Notes: generated by a model from the letters alone, not told the origin. Positions 1-9,789 are shown, counted from the stretch's first letter. The stretch is 13,932 nucleotides of DNA from Gonapodya sp. JEL0774 (GCA_027604505.1 JADIIX010000319.1:1-13932), one strand, 5' to 3'. Numbers and translations are program-made.

Positions 1-1247
1 TATGCTACACTGTTGTTTTCACGCCAGTTAACTCGGTGGAGAACCAGAAAAAGCTCGTGTTCAGAGACAGTTTCAGAGAGGTCTTCTACGGAGGGCGCGT
101 GATATGGACTGCATTTGAACAGATACAAGAGGTATTCGCTTGGAAGATAAGACACAAAATTGATGTAGCGAACTGGATTGAACAAGAGATGGAGGAACGG
201 GCCTTGCGGAAGCTGTCATTTTCTTCCCTAGTGGACAGGCCAGATGGAGAAAGTTGGAAGTTGGTCGTCTCCGTGGCTCGTGTAAGCTTCATGGACAACG
301 ACCCGCTATATCGAATGGTGACATTTTATGAAGTGCAGAAGGTGATGGAATTCGTGAACGCGCGTAGAATTCAAGAGTTATCCATTGACAACCTCAAGGT
401 AGTGGATTTGATGTGGAAGCTCCCTCCGGGCATGTCAATGGCGTCAATAGACCGGATTATTGTTGGCGATCAGACCAATCGTGCTGAGATTTCTCATGCG
501 ATCATCTCGGATGTCCGACTTGGAGCTCTCATGACTCGATTCCCATCCGCAAGCAACATCATTGGGTCTCCACAGTTTTGGGCGCCGGATGGTATTCGGA
601 CACAGGCCTCACCGAATGGGTTTGAGAGCTGGGTTCCTCCGTCACGAAGGAATCTTGTGACGTCGTTTCGATCTTTGGACACGCGAGCTGACACGGCGGT
701 CGATTGTTCGGCGATTCTCAGTGTAGCGTCTCTTTATAACAACTTGAACGAAATTGGAGACTTGTGGGTCTATTGCGATCAAAAACTTCAATGGGATTGG
801 GTCCAATCAAAAGAGAAATTGGAACTGCTGAGTCGTGTCGCAGGACTCAAACAGATCCAACGACTCCACCTTCATTTCACCACTACGGAAACACTCGGCG
901 ACTTCTTGGCAAGTGCTTCCAGAGCTCAGCGCGTCTCAAAAGCTCAGACTGTAGTGAAGCATCTGACAGACCTCATGCCAAACCTCGTTCACATCACTGC
1001 GACACCACATGCCAATCATCATGTCCGAAGCACCTCTATCACTGCACTTGGAGAGTTAGCTGGCGCACTTATACGTGGCGTAAAAGAAAGCTGCACGGTT
1101 GAGATCATGAAAGTTGCCGAGGCCATGGAGTTTATCCACGATAAGGATTGGTTGGAGGTGATGATTAAAGAGAGGTGGCCGAAAGAATTTAGGGGATGGG
1201 ATGGGAGGAGGTCCGTGATAGTTCAGCAAGGACAGGCGAGATGGTGA
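1..1247 (+). CDS. Unrecognised fungal protein, 5'-truncated
   Basis: I do not recognise this protein. The frame is open from the window edge to a TGA at 1245-1247, giving about 415 residues. The first start-like codon, at 36, is only GTG, and a nuclear gene would normally use ATG, so the true start probably lies upstream. A pyrimidine-rich stretch ending in CAG at 25-27 looks like an intron acceptor; if so, this exon starts at 28 and is the last one. The protein is soluble, with no signal peptide or membrane segment in view. Regularly spaced Leu/Ile segments, such as the one around RIQELSIDNLKVVDL and another around GLKQIQRLHLHF, recall the irregular leucine-rich repeats of fungal F-box/LRR proteins. 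No F-box is visible in the part present, so that is only a suggestion. The C-terminus is Trp-, Arg- and Gln-rich. The gene converges on the symplekin gene. Confidence 0.6.
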   Translation, partial: CYTVVFTPVNSVENQKKLVFRDSFREVFYGGRVIWTAFEQIQEVFAWKIRHKIDVANWIEQEMEERALRKLSFSSLVDRPDGESWKLVVSVARVSFMDNDPLYRMVTFYEVQKVMEFVNARRIQELSIDNLKVVDLMWKLPPGMSMASIDRIIVGDQTNRAEISHAIISDVRLGALMTRFPSASNIIGSPQFWAPDGIRTQASPNGFESWVPPSRRNLVTSFRSLDTRADTAVDCSAILSVASLYNNLNEIGDLWVYCDQKLQWDWVQSKEKLELLSRVAGLKQIQRLHLHFTTTETLGDFLASASRAQRVSKAQTVVKHLTDLMPNLVHITATPHANHHVRSTSITALGELAGALIRGVKESCTVEIMKVAEAMEFIHDKDWLEVMIKERWPKEFRGWDGRRSVIVQQGQARW

Positions 1248-2062
1248 ACGCGAGCCCGGGCGATCAAATTATTGATCCTGAGACTCATTACGGTCAACAT
1301 GATTCTCATGACGGCTTTTTCGTTTAGTTTCAGAAACAATGAGTGGACGAGGATCTGGTGTTCACAATCTTTGATCTGACGAATCGCGACATCCAATGGA
1401 CGACACAGAATCTTTGAAGCATGATCTCCCAGCTCTTGGAACGCTGGACGAATTAGTCAGTACGTCGCTCGGCGTTGAAAACACAGACTGGGCTGTAATC
1501 ATCGACTACAACAAAGAATTACGGCCTTGAGAATGACTCTTTGTATTCTTCGGCCTTTGGTTGAATTCGATGTTTAGAACTGTATGAGATAGATGATTTT
1601 AATTCGGCCTTCGTACCATGTAATGTAACCCTTGATCTCCAAGTTACGTTCCCACACCTCATACTCACCGATATTGGTCTAGCCGACAGGCAGTTGAGAA
1701 GTGCAGTGTTCTCTGAGTCGGTAACGTGGCGTCATGACAGAGGAGTGGTTTGGGGGTGAGTTTTTGGTGGGAAGTGGATCACAGCCAGACTCATGATCAG
1801 ACCGCAACGAGTAAAAGAGGGCACTATAATCTGCCGCAGTTGTTAACGGCTTCATTCAACGTTCAGTGTATTCACACTCCACACTGCTTGCAAATTGTAA
1901 ATAAAGAATGCCTTGATCGACCACAGGAAACACAATGACCTCACACACAGCCCCAGTTGAAAATCTTTTTCGAAAAAATACATAAGCTAATACAAGAAAG
2001 AGTCTTTGTAGTACGGATGATGCGTGATTAGTGCTCAAACCAAAGACAGTGCGTGGTGCATG
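1248..2062. other. Convergent intergenic region (two 3' ends)
   Basis: This stretch lies between the stop codons of the first gene (plus) and symplekin (minus). I see no convincing gene: the longest frames are about 60 codons, with no recognisable product. A canonical AATAAA lies at 1900-1905 on the plus strand, but about 650 nt after the first gene's stop, so its use by that gene is doubtful. A 7-bp inverted repeat (1511-1517 with 1538-1544) and three copies of CGGCCTT (near 1522, 1551 and 1605) lie in the middle. Confidence 0.6.
1973..1984 (-). terminator. Symplekin 3'-end element TATGTATTTTTT
   Basis: On the minus strand the sequence reads TATGTATTTTTT, starting 79 nt after the symplekin stop. 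TATGTA is one of the yeast-type efficiency elements for polyadenylation, and a T-rich run commonly flanks fungal cleavage sites. No AATAAA was found on this strand nearby. The assignment is by analogy with yeast and by recurrence of the same hexamer after two other genes here. Confidence 0.4.
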
Positions 2063-5000
2063 TCACGCTTGAGTTTGCAGCGTCGCGGGTCCACTGACTC
2101 CACCTTGCGGTGGGCTTGCCATTGTCAGGATTTGTCCGGTTTGGGTTACTTGTATCCTCCCATTGAGTCCTGCGTGGGATGGAATGTCCATAAGTACCGG
2201 TAACAAGTTTGCGATGCGAACGGTGTTGCGTTGGGCGGGTGGTAAGGAATTAATATACTGAACGAGTTTCGGTCGCATGTCGGTGGTGCGGGTGAGAATA
2301 TCCTGGAGTTGAGGTTTCGGGAGTTGAAGGAGGACTTGAAAGGATTGCGGTTGGGTGATCTTGGAATGAGCAACCGGCCCGGTTAAATCGTTGGTAAGAT
2401 TTGGTAAGATGAGTGTTGTTATCTGTCGCTATCAACTCACCCTGCAACATCTAACGAAGCCCTCCCACAAGGTTTTATCTGTCCACACTCTCTTTCCGAT
2501 GAGCCTGGTAAGCAAGCCCATGGCAAATCCAACAAGACCCTTGTACTTTGTCACCGCCTGCATAAGTGTTCGCATAAACACGGTGGGTATCTTGGTCTGA
2601 TCCACGAGCTGTTGCAGCACTACTGCCAACACTTCTTGCGTGAACACGTTTGTCGTGTCGAGACACACTTGCGTTGCCTCCACGATCCTCTTAATGACAA
2701 CACCACCGTTCGCTGGTTCTTCCATGTTGTGCAAATGTACCAGAAGTTCTGCGGCTGTGAGTACCCCTTTGTCGGACCCTCTCGTTGTAAGTGCTGCTGG
2801 CGCTGTTTGAGAGCCATCCGCGTCCACTCCACCGGCAATAACCAGCCGAATAAACGCAGCTTTAACAATTTCACGGTTAGGGGTATCACCTTCGAGGATG
2901 TTGACGATCTTCGGAAGATAGCGAAATACGTCGACCTATACAAGACAATTGTGTGATCACTGTCGAGGAAAGAAGGCAGAATTGAAGACTAAGTTTTTAC
3001 TTTCGGCAGATACGCAATAATTGGAAGAAGCAATTGCGGGCTAAGATCATCATCGGTCCTGCTGCTCCGAACCGCGTCCACGAGCTCCTTGGAAGGCTTG
3101 GCTGCAGAAATGTTCCAGCATCAGATTGGTAAGTGCAATGATCGTCCAGAATCCTGCTGGTACAAGGGTACTTACCATTCCTATCCACCAGAACCTCCAC
3201 CACTTTTACCACCAGCTTCTCGGCACCTTTTGGTGGCGTTTTTATCAAATCGAGAAGTACTGTCGATCCCATGCCCACCGAGCGAATAAGGGGTTCTATC
3301 TCCGTGAGGATGATACGCTGATAAACAGAAATAATTCGACAGAAAAGTGCAAAAATGCTGCGAGGGGTAGCAGAGGTCCCAGTGAAGACTTGAAACCAGC
3401 ATCACTGCAATCACGCAAACTCTGGGACTCACTTCCTCAACAACTCGTGTCTCCGACTACTGAGTGCAAACGCCAGCTCCACTCGTCTCAAGATATCTAT
3501 CCTCATCCCCTCATCATCCCTTGTCACCCCTGCACTCGACCCGTCAGCATTCTCCTTCTTCACTTCACTACCGTCTGTTTCCATTGTGTCGGTATGTTCC
3601 GTTGTTGAGAGAGTGGCAACAGACTCAAGCTGCTCGAGAGCAAATTTCTCCGCTATAGGACTGACGAAAGCGTTTTCAGGATACCACCTGCGTATTGCAA
3701 TAATAGCGGATTTGCGAGTGGCAGATTCTAAGATTTCCGCAGAAATCGGCGTTACTGTGTTGCGAAAAGTAGGGCGATACACAGCTCAAACGAACTTACC
3801 TGGCGATGAGCAAAACTCCAGCAATCCCTCAATACACCATTCCCGCACAGCTGGTCTTAGTACCACCAAATCTCTCATCGCAGACACAACCACCGCCACC
3901 CCTACTGCGCTAGCATTCACTTTTCCTGTTGCCTTACCACCGAACCCGACCCGGGTTTCCTCCACAAACTTCTGAAGAATGTCCAGTGCTTTTTTGTCTA
4001 CTTCCGGTGCGTCCACCAAGAATTTAGTTAAAAACTTAGCCTGATCTGCAGTGGGAATGATAGTCGGAAGACGTATCATAAGGGAGTGGAAGAGTGCCAA
4101 ATATTGTTGGGGTCGCAAGCGATAGATTTGGTGGAGGTACAGGATAACAAGTTCATTTCTTTGGCAGGGAGTACAGCACCGGCGATAAGCTTTGCAGAAT
4201 AATAGGTGGTCCGAATACGGTCTTACCTAGCTCTCCAGTCCTTGCAAACATGGTCGACCAACATGTTCTCCATCGCCTTTCTCAATTTCAGTTCGTCTTC
4301 GTCCAAATCCACGTCCATCCCGTCCTCTTCTTTCAATTTTGCATCCTTAGCAACTTTTAATCCTCCACTAACCACCCTCCCCACCACTACCTGCCACATG
4401 CCCCGAGCTGTGGCAAATCGTTTGCCCACCATACTCTCTTCCGCATCGAGCAACCTCTTTAGCGCATCTAATCTGATCTGTCGCGACTCTTGAGGTGTAG
4501 GGGCAGGAGGGAGAACCAGATACGAGGAAAGGGGAGCGGAAGGTATGGAGGAAGGGAGGTCGAGTGGGAGTGGTAGTGAAGTTGGCACAGAAAGTGAAAT
4601 ATCGGGTACGACCGCAGCTAGGTCCCGTTCCTGTGAGGCAGCCGAAGATGCACCGCTAGCATTTGCACCAATTGTAGGTAGAGATTGTGGGACGAAGTAT
4701 TGTTGTTGCTGGGTCGCTGGTGCAGCACCAAACGACGCCACTGATCCTGCAATCTGCTTCAACGCATCAATCGTTGAGGCTTGGTCCATCGAAGGGGTGC
4801 TTTCCCTCGTTTCACGAGCAGCCAGTCGAGGATCACGGCGGCGAGGATCGCGAGCCGATATCGTCGCTGTGGGGAGTGGAGTTGGTGTTGGTACTATCGC
4901 TTGGATTGGTGTAGTAAAGTTGGGACGGGAGTTCAAGGCCTAATGATTGAGCCACACAGCCATTAGAAAATCAGATAGAGTAGTCGAAGATCGTCCCAAT

Positions 5001-7110
5001 CCCGTTGAATTTGGTAGTGTTCGTACCTGTCGTGCTGCCGACATCTGCAGATCCGTCGCCTCCCTCAACCCCTTCACCACGACTTCAACTAGTCTATCCA
5101 CACCCACACGGGACCAATCAATACCTCCCAAGGTTACCGGTAGGGCTGGTGGTGGATTGGGGAAGATGCCAAACTGAGCGGAAAGGGCAGCTGCGAGGAC
5201 TGGAATAGAAAGAGCGGGTAGGGAAGGGTGAACGGGGCGAGAGGGGAGGGCAAAAGGGAGGGAGGATAGAGGAGGTGCTTGAACAGGGAGGGAAGGGGGA
5301 GCGAGGGGTAATGGGAGTTGGGGTTGCTGTGCTGCCGATGTCGCATCCAGCCGAGGCCTCTTGACACCCTGAGCACCCTGCTCGAGTTCTCCCCCCGAGC
5401 CATTCGCTACATTTGCTGCAGATCTCGCCCTTTTAGCATTCATCGATGCGTGCCTGGCTCGTTCCATTTCCTTGGCACGTGGCACGAAGCGCGGAGGGAG
5501 TTCCCAGGGCTTAATCCCCATCGCCACAAGTTGCCCGAGCACGTCATTCGCCCACGGTGGTTCTGCCGTATTGGAAGCGTCTGATGACGCCACCATTCGT
5601 ATGCACCCTACGAGCCCATTCTTGCACATTTTTGCGTAGCCGCGTTGTTGAGCGGTCGGCCACGTGTTTGGAACAGGAGTACGGGAAAGGGAAAGGAGAA
5701 GGGTGGCAAGGTGGGGCAGGAATGTAGGGCGGGCGCGGGAGAGGAGAAGGAGGCCGTGTATAGCAGCGGTGGTGGAGGTGAGTGTGCTTGAAATGGTTGG
5801 GGTAGACGGGTATGAGTACGACTTCAGATCCCTCCGTTGCATCGATTAGGACAGCAAACCTTGGCTCCATTCGGTACCACCTCAGTCCACAGCCCCTCGG
5901 CAGATACTCACAATTCGTGGGAGCTTCCAACTTCCATCAAAGCATTGAATGCTGCGAGACCCTCTTGCTTAAGCTGTGTGGGTACGAGGTAAGGGTGTCC
6001 AGCGGGCACTGTATCAAGGGAGAGATCGTCTGGTGCGGATGACTTGTAAGAGCATGTGCAACGGAGGCGTGCGCGATTGGGACAGAAATGAAGACGTATC
6101 GGTGAACACAAGACCAAGCATGGTAAGGGACAAGAGAACCTACAGAACCGCTGGAATGCACGACGGCAAGTACTTGCAGAACCTTTATCCCAGCAACTCG
6201 GACTCCGTCGTTCTCGGAATCGAGCAATGCGCGAGTGGTATCTTTCATTCGGGTAAAAACAGGCCATGTAGAAGAGAAGGCAGGTGGGTCGGAGCAACTG
6301 CATCAAGGAGGGGGGTGAGGACTTTATATAATAGCAAACGAGCCGATAGAACGGGTAACGCACGCTCGCCAGTACGCGGCGGGGTAGATCGTTGCGAGCC
6401 AAAGCAAAGCACGTTTTTGAATAATTGTGGAGGGGGACGAGAGGAGGGGCGCAATGACAAGTGCGGAGGAGGAGATGGCTACATATGATTCATGTGGTTT
6501 CCCGTGGGGGTTGGTGACATGTGAGATTAACATCAATGAGGGAAATAAGAAAAAAACCATGAAGAAAATCGCTTTCATGGTATTCAAGCTCCAGAGTGTC
6601 CAATGGCGAACGTCATCACCAGTACCCTCCTGCTCCACCCGCAGAGTCCACGCTGATCTACCAGCTGATTACTTCGAAAATGTCAGTGATATTTCCCATA
6701 AACACGTCAAAAATGCATCTCTCTCGAATCTCTTAGTGCCTTTCACCTGAACGGTCCAAGTGCGCAGCAGTTGCGTGTCACTCGCAAATTCGGACAAGAT
6801 TTCCCCCGGGTATCATCATCCCCCACTGGAACTCACTATCCCATTTGACGTCCCCCATTCCTTCTATCCTGTACCCGACGTCCTCCACAAACTCGATCAT
6901 AAGAACCACAACTCCATCATCCGCACTCTCCAGCAACGGCACTATCTCCGTTACAATATCGGGTCTCGCCACGAGAACGTGTGGCTCCTTCTTCAGATGC
7001 GCTATCAGACGACTCAAGGGCTCGGCCCGTTCGGGTGAGTCGGGTGTGCCCAATGTGTCCGCCAGAAGGTGGACAGCCACCTCAACCGGCGACCCGGTGG
7101 ATCCAGACAT
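2063..7110 (-). CDS. PTA1: Symplekin/Pta1, cleavage and polyadenylation scaffold
   Basis: Nuclear scaffold of the pre-mRNA 3'-end cleavage and polyadenylation factor. Hand-spliced exons: 7110-6837, 6478-6364, 6297-6144, 6042-5912, 5786-5027, 4939-4227, 4158-3800, 3754-3433, 3357-3176, 3101-3001, 2935-2441, 2359-2063. All 11 introns (45-358 nt) are GT-AG, phases agree, and the sum is 3903 nt, or 1300 residues, close to human symplekin. Residues 1-330 carry the N-terminal HEAT region, with DSENDGVR near 156-163, a SLDxxPxxHP motif near 189-198, and a LLLSRARP segment like the metazoan protein. Residues 330-620 are Pro/Ala/Ser-rich and probably disordered, with basic GVKRPR and DPRRRDPR patches that could serve nuclear import. 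The C-terminal symplekin domain spans roughly 945-1270, with PPKGAEKLV, EVLAVVLQQL and LWEGFVRCC. ATG 7110 sits in GCCGCATGT. Intron 1 and the exon 5 acceptor are the least certain boundaries. Confidence 0.93.
3127..3177 (-). promoter_or_regulatory. Potential stem covering a symplekin 5' splice site
   Basis: The donor of symplekin intron 9 lies in TGGTAAGT (3177-3170 on the minus strand). An exact complement, ACTTACCA, lies inside the same 74-nt intron at 3134-3127. The transcript could form a perfect 8-bp stem with a 35-nt loop that hides the 5' splice site. The complementarity is seen directly; an effect on splicing is inference. Confidence 0.3.
6479..6836 (-). other. PTA1: Symplekin intron 1 (358 nt), unusually long
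   Basis: The donor is GTGAGT at 6836 and the acceptor is TAG ending at 6479; joining them keeps the frame and gives a HEAT-like segment ending in IIQKRALLWLATIYP. At 358 nt it is three times longer than the next longest intron in this gene. It holds a perfect 8-bp inverted repeat (6556-6563 with 6574-6581, 10-nt loop), followed on the minus strand by a run of seven T. Two RTGATGA box-C-like motifs are present, but no well-placed D box or terminal stem, so I do not call a snoRNA. A missed small exon is possible, since the alignment to symplekin between exons 1 and 2 is loose. Confidence 0.55.
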
Positions 7111-7294
7111 GCGGCTCGTGAGAGCGCGCGAGCTAAGTCTAAAAGCTAATCAAAGCGAGCGGAGTGTCCTCTTCTGCGCCCTGGACGCTTCCCGAATTCA
7201 CCGGGACGAGGCGGGAAGAAACAGGAAAGACCGAATGCGCCAACTAGCTAGATTGGAGTGGGCAAACCGCAGTCACCCAGAGAAGGTAGACAGG

Positions 7295-7303
7295 CTTTAT
7301 ATA
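7295..7303 (-). promoter_or_regulatory. TATA-like box TATATAAAG for symplekin
   Basis: The minus strand reads GGGGTATATAAAGCC, a good TATA-box match, 185 nt upstream of the symplekin ATG. That implies a 5' leader of roughly 150 nt if used. No transcript evidence is available. Confidence 0.4.
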
Positions 7304-7403
7304 CCCCAACTTCTAATAACCAAATACGCCCGCTGATGGGTTTGGGAAGTTCACTTGTGGTATGTAGAGTTTCAAACAATGCCGTGCACGTTTGACCACA
7401 GTT

Positions 7404-7416
7404 GGTTGACTCAACC
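7404..7416. promoter_or_regulatory. Palindromic Gcn4/AP-1-type site
   Basis: GGTTGACTCAACC is a perfect 6-1-6 palindrome whose core TGACTCA (7407-7413) is the classic binding site of fungal bZIP factors of the Gcn4/AP-1 group. It lies about 100 bp upstream of the symplekin TATA-like box, a reasonable activator position. The motif match is exact; its use is inferred. Confidence 0.35.
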
Positions 7417-7744
7417 CAGCAGCCGCGCGGCACTCCCCGATATTACTATTGTGCGCGGAGAGTACTTTTCGTGTATTAAGGGGTGTGGTATGAAGAGACG
7501 AAGGAAAACGTGGATTTTAGAGGAGTGAGGGTGGGCAGGCTCATCGCCCGTACCCCGCAGCTCATTATTCCGGGGTTTCGAAATCGGAATTTGGCGTCAA
7601 AAGGAAGTGCTTTGTTATAGTATAAATTAGGAAGAGCACAGGTTGCGATTGGGGATCCACAACCCTGCGAATGCAATATCTTTGATTTGTTCAGTTCCGA
7701 TCCTATTAGTATTTATACAATTTGAACAACAAGATATAACATGA

Positions 7745-7750
7745 TACATA
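7745..7750 (-). terminator. Hydrolase 3'-end element TATGTA
   Basis: TATGTA on the minus strand, 48 nt after the hydrolase stop codon, in an AT-rich stretch. It matches the yeast polyadenylation efficiency element and recurs at similar distance after two other genes in this window. Confidence 0.4.
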
Positions 7751-7798
7751 CATGAACTGCAATGTCGCCCAACCCTCCATTCTTCCACCCCACGTCCT

Positions 7799-9345
7799 CT
7801 ACAACGAAGGCTTCACCGAAAACCGAATACTCGTTCCCTCTCCACCCGTAATCGCGTTCCTCCTAAACTCTTCGCACCCCTTCGGCAACACCTTTTCATC
7901 TGACTCGAACAGTGCTCTCACAAAGTCCACCCACTCGAGTTGCCCCGCGTACACCACCTCCATGTGACCCATGCCCGGATAGATCGTATGTCGGATCCTG
8001 CTATCCTTGTTGAGGGCACAGTTGCGGTCGAAGCAAACCTTGTTCACGGCAGGATCTACGGCTTCGTCTGCCTCAGCTTCCACCACAAGCATGGGGCCAG
8101 CGAGTTTGTCCTTGCCGGTGGTACGGGCGCGGACCGTCCAGGCGTCCGAGAATGACTGGTTCACCCAGGTCACGTCTTTGAAGACCTGGAAAGAATGACA
8201 TTGAAGTTACAGTAAGTGTGAATCGCCCAAAAGATAAGCGAGGTGACAAACCGTGCTCACCTCCTCAACTTTCTGACCAGCAAACAGCGACAAGCCCGCC
8301 ATATAACAGCCGCCTTTCTGAATCATCTCCAATCTCTTCAAAGCTCCCTCGGTCATCCATTGAGACAAATCCACCTCGTTCTGATTCAACCTCCTGATAC
8401 TCTCCAAGAACGTGGACGGGTAAAACGAGGTGCCCCACTTCGCCATGGCATCACGAAGTTCAGGAATAGCCAACGCGCGCTGGTTGATGGCCTGCGGATC
8501 CATAGCGGGTGCGAGCGACACCGCACCGAGAAATCCACCGGTCGGTTCCATGGCCTCGTGTTCGTTCACAGCCCACGCGGTCAATCCGCCTTCACTGTGT
8601 CCCACCACAACCCATTCGTACGTGAAAAGACCCCTGGGAAACGCAACTCGAGAAGCGATAACGGCGTTGGCGACGTCGTAGGCGTGACTGGCAGCAGCGC
8701 AGTAGTGAAATTGGGTGTCGGAGCCTTGGCCAGCGTAATCGGGGGCGATGACGGTGTAGCCAGCGAGAGCAAGAGGGAAGAGACCCACAAACTCGTAGTA
8801 GAGAGCGCTCTAACAAAAGTATGGAAATGGAAGATTGGGGTTGGGTGACAATCAGCTATAACTTAAGACTCAGTCCAGTTAGTCGCTCTTGGAAGTTCGG
8901 ATCTCACCTGCAAGCTTGGAGCGCAATCCCTAGTAATGCCCGATGTGCCATGTGTCCAAACGACCGTCCTGGATGGCTCTCCAGAGTGCGAGTACGGTAC
9001 CAACACAAACGCACTGGCCGGTACTTTCACTCTGTCGAGGTCTTCAGAAACGTAAAGGATCCGGTACAAGGTTATTCCTGGCGGGTAGGAGTATCTCTCG
9101 TCTAATGGAGATCCGGAAACCTTCTCGAAGCGGAGAACATCGCCGAGCTTGGATGTTTGAGGAGAGAAGCTGCTGGGTGTGACATAGAAGGAGCTGGCGG
9201 AGACGCGTTCGGCCATGCCTGAGAACCATGCCCCGCTGCCGGCTTCATATGCAGAGATCAGTGGGTCCGACGACGGGTTCGAATAGGAAAACACCAACGC
9301 CAGCGCTGCCGCCAGAGTTGCTCCGATTGCGAGAGGGCCCACCAT
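7799..9345 (-). CDS. Secreted alpha/beta hydrolase, secretory-lipase-like
   Basis: Serine hydrolase probably exported to hydrolyse esters or lipids; the substrate cannot be read from sequence. Exons are 9345-8908, 8809-8261 and 8185-7799, with GT-AG introns of 98 and 75 nt, both phase 0, giving 457 residues, near the size of fungal secretory lipases. Residues 1 to about 22 (MVGPLAIGATLAAALALVF) look like a signal peptide or signal anchor. WTHGTSGI at 130-137 followed by DCAPS is the usual oxyanion and substrate-entry region of the group. The nucleophile is Ser218 in GHSEGG, the probable acid is Asp369 (or Asp373) in EADEAVDP, and the catalytic His is 403 in GMGHMEV. Cys141, 183, 380, 385 and 433 could form disulphides. 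I chose ATG 9345 because it starts the signal sequence and has A at -3; an in-frame ATG at 9465 would add 40 residues. A peptidase or other esterase of the same fold is an alternative. Confidence 0.87.
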
Positions 9346-9361
9346 TTTCGGACAACTAATT

Positions 9362-9382
9362 CGGATTGATATCCGAGGATAT
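9362..9382. promoter_or_regulatory. Overlapping palindromes CGG-N8-CCG and ATATCC-GA-GGATAT
   Basis: Two perfect inverted repeats overlap just upstream of the hydrolase start. CGGAT-N4-ATCCG spans 9362-9375 and carries CGG and CCG triplets 8 bp apart, the layout bound by Zn2Cys6 dimers. ATATCC-GA-GGATAT spans 9369-9382. They share ATATCC. They sit 17-37 bp from the ATG, so they may lie in the leader or at the transcription start. Confidence 0.35.
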
Positions 9383-9386
9383 GTAT

Positions 9387-9404
9387 TTATCTCTGCACGA
9401 TAAG
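9387..9404. promoter_or_regulatory. Pair of GATA-factor sites
   Basis: AGATAA on the minus strand (9392-9387) and CGATAAG on the plus strand (9398-9404) both match HGATAR, the consensus of fungal GATA factors that control nitrogen and iron genes. They are arranged head to head a few bases apart, 40-60 bp upstream of the hydrolase ATG. The motif is short and common, so the pairing is the main support. Confidence 0.25.
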
Positions 9405-9775
9405 GTTTGTTTTCGAAGCGGCGGGCCGGCGTTTGGACATCAACTTTCCGGGCGGCTTCATGCACCGCCGTTGTCTCGACGCATCAAGGGGTCCCCTCCC
9501 TGTCCCAGCTGCCCTCATACCTCGGGCTATCACCACGGGTTTCAAAATCCGGTCAGTTGTATCCCCACTGCGATAGAATCATGGCAATGACAAACACTGC
9601 GTGCTGTGCGAGGATCTTGGGCGCCACTAGTGTTCACTGATATCGGTCATGGAACTCATAACTGCTTGCCATCCCTTAAAATTTGTCGTACTTCACGATT
9701 GTACCCCTGAGCCTGGTAACTATGCACGCATACTACATTTGAAGCGACAAAGCGAAACTCGTTCGCGCATGGTGG

Positions 9776-9789
9776 ATTGGTTGGATTGG
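9776..9789 (-). promoter_or_regulatory. Two CCAAT boxes
   Basis: On the minus strand CCAAT occurs at 9789-9785 and 9780-9776, 9 bp apart, inside a duplicated TGGATTGG. CCAAT is the target of the Hap2/3/5 (NF-Y) complex, which often acts in bidirectional promoters. Confidence 0.3.

Larger units (their letters stand above)
7111..7798. other. Intergenic region upstream of symplekin
   Basis: It separates the symplekin start from the 3' end of the hydrolase, both on the minus strand. It contains a TATA-like box and a palindromic bZIP-type site described separately. The open frames here (antisense or about 60 codons) show no family resemblance and I do not call them genes. The part nearest the hydrolase (about 7680-7750) is AT-rich, as expected for its 3' end. 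Confidence 0.55.

Noticed and set aside
1750-1938. 62-codon frame followed by AATAAA at 1900
   Set aside because: The starting codon is weak, the product resembles nothing, and AATAAA lies inside the frame rather than after it.
4545-4943. 132-codon Gly/Ser-rich frame on the plus strand
   Set aside because: Antisense shadow of the Pro/Ala/Ser-rich linker of symplekin.
5544-5930. 128-codon minus-strand frame reading through symplekin intron 4
   Set aside because: It is out of frame with the conserved LLLSRARP segment and is explained by intron plus shadow frame.
5976-6488. 170-codon open frame on the plus strand
   Set aside because: It is antisense to symplekin exons 2-4 and their introns; composition is Gly/Arg-rich and unstructured.
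6700-6836. Possible C/D box snoRNA in symplekin intron 1
   Set aside because: A box C-like ATGATGA and a CTGA are present, but about 130 nt apart and without a closing terminal stem.
6845-7336. 163-codon open frame on the plus strand
   Set aside because: It mirrors the symplekin first exon, whose sequence matches the N-terminal HEAT region, and runs into its promoter.
8243-8848. 201-codon open frame on the plus strand
   Set aside because: It is antisense to exon 2 of the hydrolase, crosses a well-supported intron, and is Arg/His/Ser-rich with no family resemblance.
9262-9290. GGTTCGAAT, resembling a tRNA B box
   Set aside because: It lies in the coding sequence of hydrolase exon 1, and no acceptor stem, anticodon arm or A box surrounds it.
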